A DNA stretch of 64,000 nucleotides from NCBI RefSeq assembly GCF_037201915.1, contig NZ_CP147505.1, positions 434,001 through 498,000 on the forward strand, given 5' to 3'. The position numbers and the translations under genes are program-made. The notes under the pieces were generated by a model. The model was not told the DNA's origin. It ran no database searches and worked only from the letters and a program-made list of their open reading frames with translations. Source of the DNA: Haloplanus sp. CK5-1 (GTDB lineage Archaea > Halobacteriota > Halobacteria > Halobacteriales > Haloferacaceae). This document shows positions 49,639 to 59,257 of the stretch, in pieces (the stretch's first letter is position 1; every line of letters starts with the position of its first letter).

Positions 49639-50940
49639 ATGAGCCTCCTTGACGACGCCCGACGGCTCGCCGCGACCGGTCCCGTCTGTGACGCCTGTCT
49701 CGGGCGCGTCTTCGCCGACCGGAGTTTCGGACTGACCAACGCCGAGCGGGGGCGGTCGCTCCGCGTCGCCGCCGCCCTCGACGACGACGACGACTTCGAC
49801 CCCGTCGCCGTCGAGGACTGCTGGGTCTGTGAGGGGCTGTGTGGCGAGTTCGACGACTGGGCCGCCCGTGCCGCCGAATCCGTCGAGGGTGTCGAGTTCG
49901 ACACCTACCAGGTCGGCACCCGGACGCCGCCGCTGATCGAGGAGAACGAGCGACTGCTCCGTGAGGAGGTCGGGCGCGACCCCGACGTCGACCCGGACGG
50001 CGACGCCGCGGGCGAGCCCTTCAAGATGGAGTTCAACCGCGAGGTCGGCAAACGGGTCGGTCGCCTCGTCGACGCCGAGGTGGACTTCGAGCGCCCGGAC
50101 GTGCAGTTCGTCCTCGACCTCGCGGCCGACCGCGTCGAGACGGAGATCAACTCCGCGTTCGTCTACGGCCGGTACCGAAAACTCGAACGCGACATCCCCC
50201 AGACGGAGTGGCCTTGCCGGGAGTGTCGGGGGAGCGGCCGGCAGGGGCGGGAGCCCTGTGACCACTGCGATGGATCGGGCTACCTCTACGAGCGCAGCGT
50301 CGAACAGTTGACCGCGCCGGTCGTCGAGGACGTGATGGACGGCGTCGACGCCGTCTTCCACGGCGCGGGCCGGGAGGACGTCGACGCCCGGATGCTCGGC
50401 ACCGGCCGGCCGTTCGTCGTCGAGGTGAAAGAGCCACGTCGCCGCCGGGTCGACGTCGACCGCCTCGAAGCGGACGTGAACGCCTTCGCCGACGGTGCGG
50501 TGGAGGTGGAGGGACTGCGGCTGGCGACACACGGGATGGTCGAGCGCGTGAAGGGACTGGACGCGAGCAAGACCTACCGCGCAGCCGTCGAGTTCGACGC
50601 CGACGTCGACGGTGACGACTTCGACACGGCGCTTTCGACACTCGACGGCGCGACGATCGAACAGTACACGCCGAGCCGGGTCGACCACCGCCGGGCGAAC
50701 CTGACCCGGACCCGCGAGGTGTACGGCGCCGACGGCGACCTCGAGGACCCCCGGCACGCGACCGTCGAGGTCCACGGCGCCGGCGGCCTCTACGTGAAGG
50801 AACTCGTCTCGGGTGACGAGGGACGCACCGAGCCGAGCTTGGCCGGACTGCTCGGCGTCGGCGCACGGGTCACCGCCCTCGACGTCCTCGCCGTCGAGGG
50901 CGAGGCCGAACCCTTCGAGGACGAGGCGTACTTCCTGTAA
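49639..50940 (+). CDS. pus10: tRNA pseudouridine(54/55) synthase Pus10
   Basis: 433 residues. N-terminal zinc-binding THUMP-type domain ('VCDACLGRVF', 'CWVCEGLC'), catalytic Asp region 'REDVDARMLGTGRPFVVEV' (Asp about 252) and C-terminal 'YVKELVSGDEGRTEPSLAGLLG'. In the middle 'CRECRGSGRQGREPCDHCDGSG' is a DnaJ-like double CxxCxGxG zinc finger. Makes pseudouridine 54 and 55 in the T-loop. Confidence 0.95.
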   Translation: MSLLDDARRLAATGPVCDACLGRVFADRSFGLTNAERGRSLRVAAALDDDDDFDPVAVEDCWVCEGLCGEFDDWAARAAESVEGVEFDTYQVGTRTPPLIEENERLLREEVGRDPDVDPDGDAAGEPFKMEFNREVGKRVGRLVDAEVDFERPDVQFVLDLAADRVETEINSAFVYGRYRKLERDIPQTEWPCRECRGSGRQGREPCDHCDGSGYLYERSVEQLTAPVVEDVMDGVDAVFHGAGREDVDARMLGTGRPFVVEVKEPRRRRVDVDRLEADVNAFADGAVEVEGLRLATHGMVERVKGLDASKTYRAAVEFDADVDGDDFDTALSTLDGATIEQYTPSRVDHRRANLTRTREVYGADGDLEDPRHATVEVHGAGGLYVKELVSGDEGRTEPSLAGLLGVGARVTALDVLAVEGEAEPFEDEAYFL

Positions 50941-51175
50941 CCCGACTTCGCACGCCAAATTTATACTCTTCTGCCGGGAACAGCGCAGTATGGGTCTTCC
51001 CGGTCCCGGTTTGGGGTTCAGAGATCGGAACGGAACCGCCCCGTGAGAGAGGGGTGCCGTCTCGCAGTCTGGTGGTCCGACTCCGGATCGCCGACCGATA
51101 CCGCACCCCGGACGTCTTGCGGGCGTCGCCGGCGTCCCCGCGCCGTTGGGTGTCCGTTCCGGTCACCACCCAACC

Positions 51176-51442
51176 ATGACCGAACGAACGTCTCACTCCA
51201 CCGGGACGACGGAGCGACGGCACACGGCAAGCGCCGCCTCGAGGTTCTGGCGAAACTGCGACCGTTATCACGATCTGGCGGAGCAGTTCGCCGAAGATAT
51301 CGCGATCGTACATCCGGACGGAATGTCGGGTCGCCATCCGGGTTGTCCCGGAGACTCCGAGTGTTGTGGCGACTGTCGTACCGGCGTCAGATACTACGAA
51401 CACATCCCGAAGTCACGACACAGTGAGGACGAATGGCTCTGA
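51176..51442 (+). CDS. Hypothetical Cys-rich protein, 88 residues
   Basis: Start MTERTSH. 'PGCPGDSECCGDCRTGVRYYE' has four cysteines in a tight cluster, likely a metal or disulfide site, after a helical 'WRNCDRYHDLAEQFAEDIAI'. No family recognised. Bases 50941-51175 hold only its promoter region. Confidence 0.5.
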   Translation: MTERTSHSTGTTERRHTASAASRFWRNCDRYHDLAEQFAEDIAIVHPDGMSGRHPGCPGDSECCGDCRTGVRYYEHIPKSRHSEDEWL

Positions 51443-51517
51443 TAGCGTCGATCACGCGTGCGACGCTGCGCCCGTAACATACGAACCCTTACGGCGACCG
51501 CCTCCCAACGCCCGCCG

Positions 51518-53311
51518 ATGAGTTCGGTTCCCGAACGGAGCGACATCGACGACGAGAACAAGTGGGATCTGGAGAGTATCTTCGCGAGCGACGAGGACTG
51601 GGAGGCGGCCCTCGCCGACGTCTCCGACCGGATTGACGACCTCGCGGCCTACGAAGGGCGCGTGACCGAGAGCCCCGAGACGCTGTTGGAACTGTTCGAA
51701 CTCCGGGAGGAACTCCTGCGGGACGTGTCGACGGTGTCGACCTACGCCAACCTGCGGAGCAGCGAGGACACCAGGGAGGGGGAGTACCAGGCCATGTCGG
51801 CCCGGGCGGAGTCGCTCGCGGCCGACGCCCGGAGCGCCGCGAGTTTCGTCGAACCCGAACTGCAGGAACTCGACCGCGAGGACCTGGACGACTTCGTCGA
51901 CGCCGAATCCGCCCTCGCCGAGTACGACCACTACTTCGACGACGTGCTCCGTGCGAAGCCCCACACCCGCTCGAAGGAGGTGGAGGAACTGCTGGCCGAC
52001 CTCTCGGACGTGACCGACGCTGCGAGCGACGTCTACTCCATGCTCTCGAACGCGGACATGGAGTTCCCGACCGTCGAGGACCCCGACGGCGAGACCGTCG
52101 AGATCACGCTCGGCAACTTCACGAAACTCCAGAAGAACCCGGACCGCGCCTTCCGGCGCGAAGTCCACGAGGCCTTCTACGACCGCTGGGCCGACGTGCG
52201 TAACGGCGTCGGGACGGCGCTGAAAAAGAGCGTGACCTCGGACGTGAAACTCGCCCGCGCCCGTAACTACGACACCGCCCGCGAGGCGGCGCTCGACGGC
52301 CCGAACGTTCCCGTCGACGCCTACGACACGCTCGTCGACACGGTGCGGGCGAACCTCGACTACCTCCACCGCCACGCCGCCTTGAAGGCCGACGCCCTCG
52401 GCGTCGACGACCTGCGGATGTGGGACCTCTACGCGCCGATGGCCGGCGGCGACCCGCCGGAAATCCCCTACGAGCAGGCGGTCGAGTACGTCGTCGACGC
52501 GGTCGAACCCCTGGGCGAGGAGTATCAAGCGCGGATGGCCGAGGGACTCGACTCCCGGTGGGTTGACGTTTACGAGAACCGCGGCAAGCGGTCGGGTGCG
52601 TTCTCGGCGGGCACGTACGACACCCAGCCGTTCATCCTCATGAACTACCAGGACGACGTGTCGTCGATGTTCACGCTGGCCCACGAACTCGGCCACTCGA
52701 TGCACTCGGAACTGACAAACGAGGCCCAGCCGTGGCAGTACAGCGACTACGACATCTTCGTCGCCGAGGTGGCGAGCACGGTCAACGAGACGCTCCTGAC
52801 CCACCACCTACTGAGGACCGTCGACGACGAGGCGGTCCGCCGGCACGTCCTCGACGAGTATCTCGAACGCTTCCGGTCGACGCTGTTCCGCCAGACCATG
52901 TTCGCGGAGTTCGAACTCCGGATCCACGAGATAGTCGAGGACGACGGCGCGCTCACGCCCGACCGGTTCGACGAACTCTACCGCGACCTGAAGGCGGACT
53001 TCTACGAGCCGGCGGTCGTCGACGACCGCATCGCCCGCGAGTGGATGCGCATCCCCCACTTCTACTACGGCTACTACGTCTACCAGTACAGCACGGGCAT
53101 CAGCGCGGCGACGGCAATCGTCGACCGGATCCGGTCCGAGGGCGAAGACGCCGCCGCCGACTACCGCGAGGCGCTGCGGATGGGCGGCTCCGCCTATCCG
53201 GCGGAGGTGCTGGAACGGGCGGGCGTGGACACGACCGACGCCGGGTACATCGAGACGGCACTCGAGACGTACGACGAGACGCTCGACGAGATGGCGCGGC
53301 TGGTCCGGTAG
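51518..53311 (+). CDS. pepF: Oligoendopeptidase F (M3 metallopeptidase)
   Basis: 597 residues. Zinc site 'TLAHELGHSMHS' (HExxH, about 388-392) with the third ligand Glu in 'FVAEVASTVNETLL'. N-terminal helical domain begins 'NKWDLESIFASDEDWEAAL'. Cuts peptides of 7-17 residues in the cytoplasm. Start ATG 51518. Confidence 0.95.
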   Translation: MSSVPERSDIDDENKWDLESIFASDEDWEAALADVSDRIDDLAAYEGRVTESPETLLELFELREELLRDVSTVSTYANLRSSEDTREGEYQAMSARAESLAADARSAASFVEPELQELDREDLDDFVDAESALAEYDHYFDDVLRAKPHTRSKEVEELLADLSDVTDAASDVYSMLSNADMEFPTVEDPDGETVEITLGNFTKLQKNPDRAFRREVHEAFYDRWADVRNGVGTALKKSVTSDVKLARARNYDTAREAALDGPNVPVDAYDTLVDTVRANLDYLHRHAALKADALGVDDLRMWDLYAPMAGGDPPEIPYEQAVEYVVDAVEPLGEEYQARMAEGLDSRWVDVYENRGKRSGAFSAGTYDTQPFILMNYQDDVSSMFTLAHELGHSMHSELTNEAQPWQYSDYDIFVAEVASTVNETLLTHHLLRTVDDEAVRRHVLDEYLERFRSTLFRQTMFAEFELRIHEIVEDDGALTPDRFDELYRDLKADFYEPAVVDDRIAREWMRIPHFYYGYYVYQYSTGISAATAIVDRIRSEGEDAAADYREALRMGGSAYPAEVLERAGVDTTDAGYIETALETYDETLDEMARLVR

Positions 53312-53403
53312 GGCCACACCGGTACCGTCGGCGGCGTCTCGGCGCTCGGCGGGTTCGCGTACCCAAAGGCACATTTACGCCCGCTACGTAGCACGGACAA
53401 CCA

Positions 53404-54633
53404 ATGTCACGGAGTCCGTCGCTTCCGGACCGCCCGCGGTTGGATCTGGATCCCGAGATGTCCGACGCGGAGCGGCTGGACGCCATTCGTCAGCACTTCG
53501 AGCGGATGGTCCGGGTGAACGAAGAACTGTCCGAGCGCCTCGACGAGACCGACGACCGTCGCGAGGAGTTGATGGAGGAGGTCGACCACCTCAAGCGACG
53601 CAACGAAGTGCTGAAGACCTCGTCGCTGTACGTCGCCACCGTCGAGGAGGTGGCCGACGACGGCGTCATCATCAAACAGCACGGCAACAACCAAGAGGTA
53701 CTCACCGAACCGTCCCCGCGTATCCGCAAGGAACTCGCGGCGGGTGACCGCGTCGCCGTCAACGACTCCTTCAGCGTGCAGGCGGTGCTCGACGACGAGA
53801 CGGATTCGCGGGCACAGGCCATGGAGGTCGAGGAGTCGCCGACGATCACCTACGACGACATCGGCGGCATCGACGACCAGGTGCGCGAGGTGCGCGAGGC
53901 CGTCGAGGACCCCCTCCTGACGCCGGAACTGTTCGAGGAGGTCGGTGTCGACCCGCCGTCGGGCGTCCTGCTCCACGGGCCGCCGGGAACGGGAAAGACG
54001 ATGCTCGCGAAGGCCGTCGCGAACGAGACGGACGCCACCTTCATCAAGATGGCCGGCTCCGAGTTGGTCAGGAAGTTCATCGGCGAGGGCTCCCGGCTGG
54101 TCCGTGACCTGTTCGAACTCGCCGAAGAGCGCCAGCCGGCGGTCATCTTCATCGACGAGATCGACTCGGTCGCCGCCAAGCGGACGGACTCCAAAACGTC
54201 GGGCGACGCCGAGGTCCAGCGGACGATGATGCAACTGCTCTCGGAGATGGACGGCTTCGACGACCGCGGCGAGATCCGGATCATGGCCGCGACCAACCGC
54301 TTCGACATGCTCGACGAGGCCATCCTCCGTCCGGGGCGGTTCGACCGTCTCATCGAGGTGCCCAAACCGGACGCCGAGGGACGGGCCCAGATCCTCCGCA
54401 TCCACACTCGCGACATGAACGTCGACGACGGCGTGGACTTCGCTGAAGTGGCCGACGACCTTGAGGATTACAGCGGTGCCGACCTCGCCTCCCTCGCGAC
54501 GGAGGCAGGGATGTTCGCCATCCGCGACGACCGCACCCTCGTCACGATGGCCGACTTCCGCGACGCCAAGGCGAAGATCGAGGACAACGAAGACTCCGGG
54601 CCCGTGATGGCCTTCACCGACTACCAGTACTGA
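53404..54633 (+). CDS. pan: Proteasome-activating nucleotidase (AAA ATPase)
   Basis: 409 residues: N-terminal coiled coil (about 25-75), OB domain ('[22 protein letters not shown]'), AAA core with Walker A 'GPPGTGKTM' (about 192), Walker B '[10 protein letters not shown]', arginine finger '[14 protein letters not shown]'. The C-terminus ends 'TDYQY', close to but not a strict HbYX docking motif. Unfolds substrates for the 20S proteasome. Haloarchaea usually have two paralogues; which this is cannot be told. Confidence 0.95.
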   Translation: MSRSPSLPDRPRLDLDPEMSDAERLDAIRQHFERMVRVNEELSERLDETDDRREELMEEVDHLKRRNEVLKTSSLYVATVEEVADDGVIIKQHGNNQEVLTEPSPRIRKELAAGDRVAVNDSFSVQAVLDDETDSRAQAMEVEESPTITYDDIGGIDDQVREVREAVEDPLLTPELFEEVGVDPPSGVLLHGPPGTGKTMLAKAVANETDATFIKMAGSELVRKFIGEGSRLVRDLFELAEERQPAVIFIDEIDSVAAKRTDSKTSGDAEVQRTMMQLLSEMDGFDDRGEIRIMAATNRFDMLDEAILRPGRFDRLIEVPKPDAEGRAQILRIHTRDMNVDDGVDFAEVADDLEDYSGADLASLATEAGMFAIRDDRTLVTMADFRDAKAKIEDNEDSGPVMAFTDYQY

Positions 54634-54801
54634 CTCCGGCCGAGTCGACGACTCCGTCGACCCCCTTCTGCCGCCGATCTGAGGACGTACCGACATCCCC
54701 GCGACACCGGGAGCCTCCCGAACACCGAGGGGCGACTCGAGGCGAGTTCTCGCGGCGGCGACGGCTTTTTAGCCGCGCTCCCCATACCCAAACTGACCGC
54801 G

Positions 54802-55185
54802 ATGAATGGAAACACGCCGTACGGAGGCGCGCCGGGAGTCGTCGACGCCGGAAAGCCGTCGACGGACGTCGAACTCACCCAGAACCAGCGACAGTCCCTC
54901 CAGCGGGCCGTGGCGGGCATCGTCTCGCAGACTCGGTCGTACCTGCCCGACAGCTACACCGTCGGGTCGGAACTGTCCTACGGGTCGAACGGGCCGACCG
55001 CGACCGTCGCCGTCCGGCCGCCGGCGGGCCACCCCGTCAGCGCGGGGTTCACCCCAGACCTCGACGACCTCGAAACCGGACTGGAAGCCGACGAACGCGA
55101 CGAAGTCGCGCGCGGACTGGCAGCGAGTGCCGCGCTCCAAGTGATGGACGCCGTCGGCGACGGCATCACGCCGACCGCTCGCTGA
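54802..55185 (+). CDS. DUF5811-like haloarchaeal protein
   Basis: 127 residues: 'QNQRQSLQRAVAGIVSQTRSYLPDSYTVGSELSYG' then 'TATVAVRPPAGHPVSAGF'. Conserved haloarchaeal family (number from memory) of unknown role. A TTTTTAG box at about 54767 precedes it. Its end overlaps the next, convergent gene by 20 bases. Confidence 0.65.
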   Translation: MNGNTPYGGAPGVVDAGKPSTDVELTQNQRQSLQRAVAGIVSQTRSYLPDSYTVGSELSYGSNGPTATVAVRPPAGHPVSAGFTPDLDDLETGLEADERDEVARGLAASAALQVMDAVGDGITPTAR

Positions 55186-55411
55186 CCCTCTTTTCCCGCT
55201 CCGTCGGCGCGGCGACCGAGATTGCGTACCAGAACACCACCGCCGGCGGAACGCTCCCGACCCCGATACCGACGGCGGTCGGAATCGAAGTCATCGCCGA
55301 CACGAACGCCCCGAGGAGCAACGGCACCGGGAACAGTGCCAGCAACAGATCGTATCGGGACGTCGTCGTCGGCAGGCCGATACTGTCGCTCCGGGTCGTT
55401 CGAACACTCAT
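55166..55411 (-). CDS. Small membrane protein, 81 residues
   Basis: Two membrane helices ('LLLALFPVPLLLGAFVSAM', 'GIGVGSVPPAVVFWYAISVAA') with charged ends. Start at MSVRTT. No family recognised. Confidence 0.6.
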   Translation of the reverse strand: MSVRTTRSDSIGLPTTTSRYDLLLALFPVPLLLGAFVSAMTSIPTAVGIGVGSVPPAVVFWYAISVAAPTEREKRVSERSA

Positions 55412-55559
55412 CGGACTCACCTCGGATTCTAGTCGTCAGGTTGCAGACTAAAACGTTTCGCCGACCGTACCCGTGGCGTCGACCGAACGTTCGAAAAACC
55501 TACGTGAATAATACGAGTGCGGTATTCGATCCCGATTCGGTCGGAGATCTTCGGGTCGT

Positions 55560-57362
55560 CTACTTGCCCCAGAACGGATCCCGCCGCCGGTGGTTGTCGA
55601 GGAACCCCTGCAGGGCTTCGAGTTCGTCGGCGGTGATCTCGTCGGTCAGTTCCTGTTCGAGGATCTTCGCGTGTTTCTCGGGCACGTCGACCCAGAGTTC
55701 GTCCCCTTCGTCGATCCCGCGGCCGACGGTCGGGCCGCCGATGGCGACGCTGACGCGTTCGCCCGCCCGCGCTTCGTCGACGTCGTCGCCCTGCTTCTGG
55801 ATGCCGCTCAACTGGCCGACACGGTCGAACTCGTTGCCGTCGAAGCCGCCGACGTAGGAGTTGTTCTGGAGGGTGCCCGAGAGCACCTCGACGCCGACGA
55901 CGGCGGGGTCGGACTGGCGGAAGACGTGGTCGTCGAGGATGCGAAAGCGGGCGGGCCGGACGATCTTGTCGAGGACGGTCTCCTGTTGGGCGCGCTGGCG
56001 CTCCTCGACGAACGCCTCGTACTCCTCGACGAGTTGGTAGATCACGTCGTCGTGGAACAGGCGGACGTCACCCTCCTCGAGTTCCCGTTCGGCGTTCGCG
56101 AGGACGTCGACGTTGAACCCGAGGATCACCTGGTGTTCGGCCTCGGCGGCGGTGCTGGCGACGGCCACGTCGCGGGGCGCCACGTCGCCCACCTCCGCAC
56201 GGAGGATCGGCACCTCGGCGTCGACGAGGGCGTTGGCGATCGCCTCCAGACTGCCGAGCGTGTCGGCCTTGACGACGACGCCGTTCTCCTCGGTCTCGAC
56301 CTCGATCTCGGCGAGTTCGGATTCCACGTCCGCGACGACCGCCGTTCGGTCGCGGTCACGGACGACCCTGACGGGTGCGCCGGCCATGGCCTCGGCCAGG
56401 TCGGGGGCCGCGATCTTCACCCCGGCGGCGGCGGCGACGGCGTCGACCCGTTCGAACCGCTTCTCGGTCCGGATCTCCGCGAGGGGTTTGGGTTGGAGGA
56501 GCGCCCGCACCTCGGTGACGATGGGGTCGCCGGTCCCGCCGACGACGATCTCGTCGCCCTCGCGGATCGTCCCGTCGTACATCACCGCGTCGAGGGTGGT
56601 TCCGAATCCCTTCTCCTCTTTGACTTCGAGGACCGTCCCCGCGCCCGGGCCGTCCACGTCGATCGCCATCTGGTCTTTCATGTACCGCTGGGAGAGCCCC
56701 ATCAGCACGGTCAGGAGGTCGGGCACCCCCTCGCCGGTCATCGCGGAGACGGGGACGACGCCGATGTTGCCCTGGAAGTCTTGGACCCGCCAGTAGAGGT
56801 CGGCCGAGAAGCCCGAGTCCGAGAGTTGGCCGATGATCTCGTAGAGGTTCTCGTCGAGCCGTTCGCGGGCGCGGTCGCTCTGGGACTCGTAACTCACTTG
56901 GATCGGCTCGCCGTCCTGTGGGTTCCACCCCGGCGTGGTGTCGATCTTGTTGGCCGCGACGACGAAGGGCGTCCCGGTTCGTTTGAGGATGTCGATGGCC
57001 TCCTCCGTCTGGGGCTGGAACCCGTCGTTCACGTCGACGACGAGGATGGCGATGTCGGCGAGTGCGCCGCCGCGGGAGCGAAGCGTCGAGAAGGAGTGGT
57101 GGCCCGGCGTGTCGATGAACAGCAGCCCCGGCAGGTCGAAGTCGTCGGGGTCGACGAGGCTGCCGGCGATCCCAGAGATGGTGTCGAGAGGGACCGCGGT
57201 CGCCCCGATGTGCTGTGTGATCGCGCCGGCCTCGCCCTCGCTGACCGCCGAGCCGCGGATCGTATCGAGCAGGCTGGTCTTCCCGTGGTCGACGTGCCCC
57301 AGCACGGCGACGATGGGGGTTCGAAGCGCGTCCGGTCGGTCGCGTGTGTCCGAATCTGACAT
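55560..57362 (-). CDS. infB: Translation initiation factor aIF5B (IF2)
   Basis: 600 residues. GTPase G1 'GHVDHGKTSLLD' (about 22), G3 'DTPGHHSF', G4 'NKID', then beta-barrels and the long helix before the C-terminal domain. Promotes subunit joining at initiation. Start MSDSDTRD (57362). Its promoter faces the PRC-barrel gene. Confidence 0.95.
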   Translation of the reverse strand: MSDSDTRDRPDALRTPIVAVLGHVDHGKTSLLDTIRGSAVSEGEAGAITQHIGATAVPLDTISGIAGSLVDPDDFDLPGLLFIDTPGHHSFSTLRSRGGALADIAILVVDVNDGFQPQTEEAIDILKRTGTPFVVAANKIDTTPGWNPQDGEPIQVSYESQSDRARERLDENLYEIIGQLSDSGFSADLYWRVQDFQGNIGVVPVSAMTGEGVPDLLTVLMGLSQRYMKDQMAIDVDGPGAGTVLEVKEEKGFGTTLDAVMYDGTIREGDEIVVGGTGDPIVTEVRALLQPKPLAEIRTEKRFERVDAVAAAAGVKIAAPDLAEAMAGAPVRVVRDRDRTAVVADVESELAEIEVETEENGVVVKADTLGSLEAIANALVDAEVPILRAEVGDVAPRDVAVASTAAEAEHQVILGFNVDVLANAERELEEGDVRLFHDDVIYQLVEEYEAFVEERQRAQQETVLDKIVRPARFRILDDHVFRQSDPAVVGVEVLSGTLQNNSYVGGFDGNEFDRVGQLSGIQKQGDDVDEARAGERVSVAIGGPTVGRGIDEGDELWVDVPEKHAKILEQELTDEITADELEALQGFLDNHRRRDPFWGK

Positions 57363-57497
57363 GGTGTCCCCCGGCAGAAGGTTGCTTGGTGGAGAAGAGC
57401 CGTGGACCGAAGTTAAGTCTTTCAACATTCCCCCGTCCCCGTCCGCCGCGACCCCGACCCCGTGGCGTTTAAGGTCGTGCCCCCGAATATCCAGCCT

Positions 57498-57743
57498 ATG
57501 TCCGACGTACTCGCCGAAAACCTCTCGGGGAAGTCCGTGATGGGCTCCGACGGAACCGAACTCGGAATGCTGTACAACATCACCATGAACCTGAACACGG
57601 GCGCGCTGAACGACCTGCTCGTCTCCCCCAACGAGGAGTTCCCCGCCGCGGATTCCCGCTTCCAGCAGGACGACCAGGGCCGACTCGAGGTTCCCGTCTC
57701 CCGTGTGCAGGCGGTGAAAGACTACATCGTCATCGACCGGTAG
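57498..57743 (+). CDS. PRC-barrel domain protein
   Basis: 81 residues: 'GKSVMGSDGTELGMLYNITMNLNTGALNDLLV' and 'LEVPVSRVQAVKDYIVI', a complete PRC barrel. In archaea such proteins are linked to RNA metabolism and cell division. Its stop is followed directly by the NOB1 ATG, so they form one transcript. Confidence 0.85.
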   Translation: MSDVLAENLSGKSVMGSDGTELGMLYNITMNLNTGALNDLLVSPNEEFPAADSRFQQDDQGRLEVPVSRVQAVKDYIVIDR

Positions 57744-58202
57744 ATGCACGTCCTCGACTCCTCCGCGTTCATCCACGAGTATCACACCTCCGAGTCGATG
57801 GCCTCGATCCCCGCGGTCGAGGCGGAACTCGAAGACGAGAGCGCCTACCGTTTCGACGCGATGGAGGGCGCGGGGATGCACATCCACATCCCGGCGGACA
57901 ACACCGTCGAGACCATCGAACGGGCCGCCATCGAGACGGGTGACGGCGAGGAACTCTCCGACACCGACGTGCGTCTCGTCGCCACCGCGTTCGAACTCGA
58001 CGGGACACTCGTCACCGACGACTACGCCATGCAGAACGTCGCCGAACACCTCGGCGTCGCCGTCGAGGTGATCGCCCGCGAGGGTATCTCCGAGCAGCGC
58101 GACTGGCGCTTCCAGTGCCAGGGCTGTGGCCGCGAGTTCGACGACCACCGCGACCGCTGTCCGATCTGCGGGAGCGACCTCTCGCGGAAGAACCCCGCCT
58201 AA
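57744..58202 (+). CDS. nob1: rRNA maturation endonuclease NOB1
   Basis: 152 residues. PIN domain with acidic residues in 'HVLDSSAFI' (D5), 'ELSDTDVRLVATA' and 'LVTDDYAMQNVA', then a zinc ribbon 'CQGCGREFDDHRDRCPICGSD'. Cuts the 3' end of pre-16S rRNA. No spacing from the PRC-barrel gene; convergent overlap of four bases with the next gene. Confidence 0.95.
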   Translation: MHVLDSSAFIHEYHTSESMASIPAVEAELEDESAYRFDAMEGAGMHIHIPADNTVETIERAAIETGDGEELSDTDVRLVATAFELDGTLVTDDYAMQNVAEHLGVAVEVIAREGISEQRDWRFQCQGCGREFDDHRDRCPICGSDLSRKNPA

Positions 58203-59203
58203 GGGGCGAGGGCCGCGACCGTTCGCTCCCTCGTCGCCGCGTCGACCCCCTCGGGAACGACCACGATGGGGTGGTCCACGACGTCGAGCGACGCCACCGA
58301 CTCGAACCGTTCTCGCGCGCCGTCGGGCGTCCCCGCGACGCCCAGCGCGTCGACCATCTCCGCCGTCACCGCGTCACGGGCGGCGTCGCGGTCGCCCGCG
58401 CTCCAGGTCTCGGCGATGCGCTCGGCGGCGTCAGGAAACACGGACGCGACCGCGCGGCGGTAGCCCTCGCCGCTCCCGACGTAGTAGGCGACGTGCCCCC
58501 GGATCGCCGCCCGAGCGTCGGTAGGGTCGCTGGCGACTGCTGCGGGGACGTAGGGCGCGACGGTGATCTCCTCGGGAGCGCGTCCCGACTCCCGTGCCGT
58601 CTCGGCGACCGTCTCGAAGGCCGTCGCCAGTTCCCGGAAGGGGACGTTGTGGGGAAGCCAGCCGTCGGCGACCCGGCCCGTGGCGCGGCGGGCGGCCGGC
58701 CCGAGCGCCGCGGTGTACACCGACACGTCGGCGTCGAGCGCCGGAAAGTCCGCGACCGACACCGTCTCGCCCTCGTAGGTGACACGCCCCTCTCTCTCGG
58801 TGAAGGCAGCGACGAGTTCCGCCGTCTCGTGGAGGCGACGCACCGGGCGATCGTACGACCGGCCGTGGAGGTCCTCGACGGCCTTCGGCGTACTGGGTCC
58901 GATCCCGAGTCGGACACCGGCCGGCGCCACCTCCGCGAGCGACGCCGCCGCGGCCGCGAGCGTCGCCGGCGACCGAGAGAAGACGTCGACGATGGCGGTG
59001 CCGAGGTCGATCCGGTCGACTGCTTCGGCCGCCGCGGTCAGCGCGACGAACGCGTCTCGCCCCCAGAGTTCGCCCGTCCAGCAGGCGTCGTACCCCAGAT
59101 CCTCGGCCCTGATCGCGGCGCTGCGGGCCTCGTCGACCCCGCCACCCGAGAGCACGACGCCGCGCGTTCGTGACACGCCTCCCCGTGTGCCCGCCCGAGG
59201 CAT
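58199..59203 (-). CDS. F420-dependent LLM-class oxidoreductase
   Basis: 334 residues, TIM barrel of the luciferase-like/F420 type: 'AAIRAEDLGYDACWTGELWGRDAFVAL', 'IDLGTAIVDVFSRSP', 'RLGIGPSTPKAVEDLHG', 'YVGSGEGYRRAVASVFPDAAE'. Reduces or oxidises an unknown substrate with F420 (or FMN). Start taken at MPRAGT; a later start is possible. Confidence 0.8.
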   Translation of the reverse strand: MPRAGTRGGVSRTRGVVLSGGGVDEARSAAIRAEDLGYDACWTGELWGRDAFVALTAAAEAVDRIDLGTAIVDVFSRSPATLAAAAASLAEVAPAGVRLGIGPSTPKAVEDLHGRSYDRPVRRLHETAELVAAFTEREGRVTYEGETVSVADFPALDADVSVYTAALGPAARRATGRVADGWLPHNVPFRELATAFETVAETARESGRAPEEITVAPYVPAAVASDPTDARAAIRGHVAYYVGSGEGYRRAVASVFPDAAERIAETWSAGDRDAARDAVTAEMVDALGVAGTPDGARERFESVASLDVVDHPIVVVPEGVDAATRERTVAALAP

Positions 59204-59257
59204 AACCCTTCGGTGCCCCGGCGTGTCCGTTTTGTTCCTCGGGGGCGGTGGTGGGGT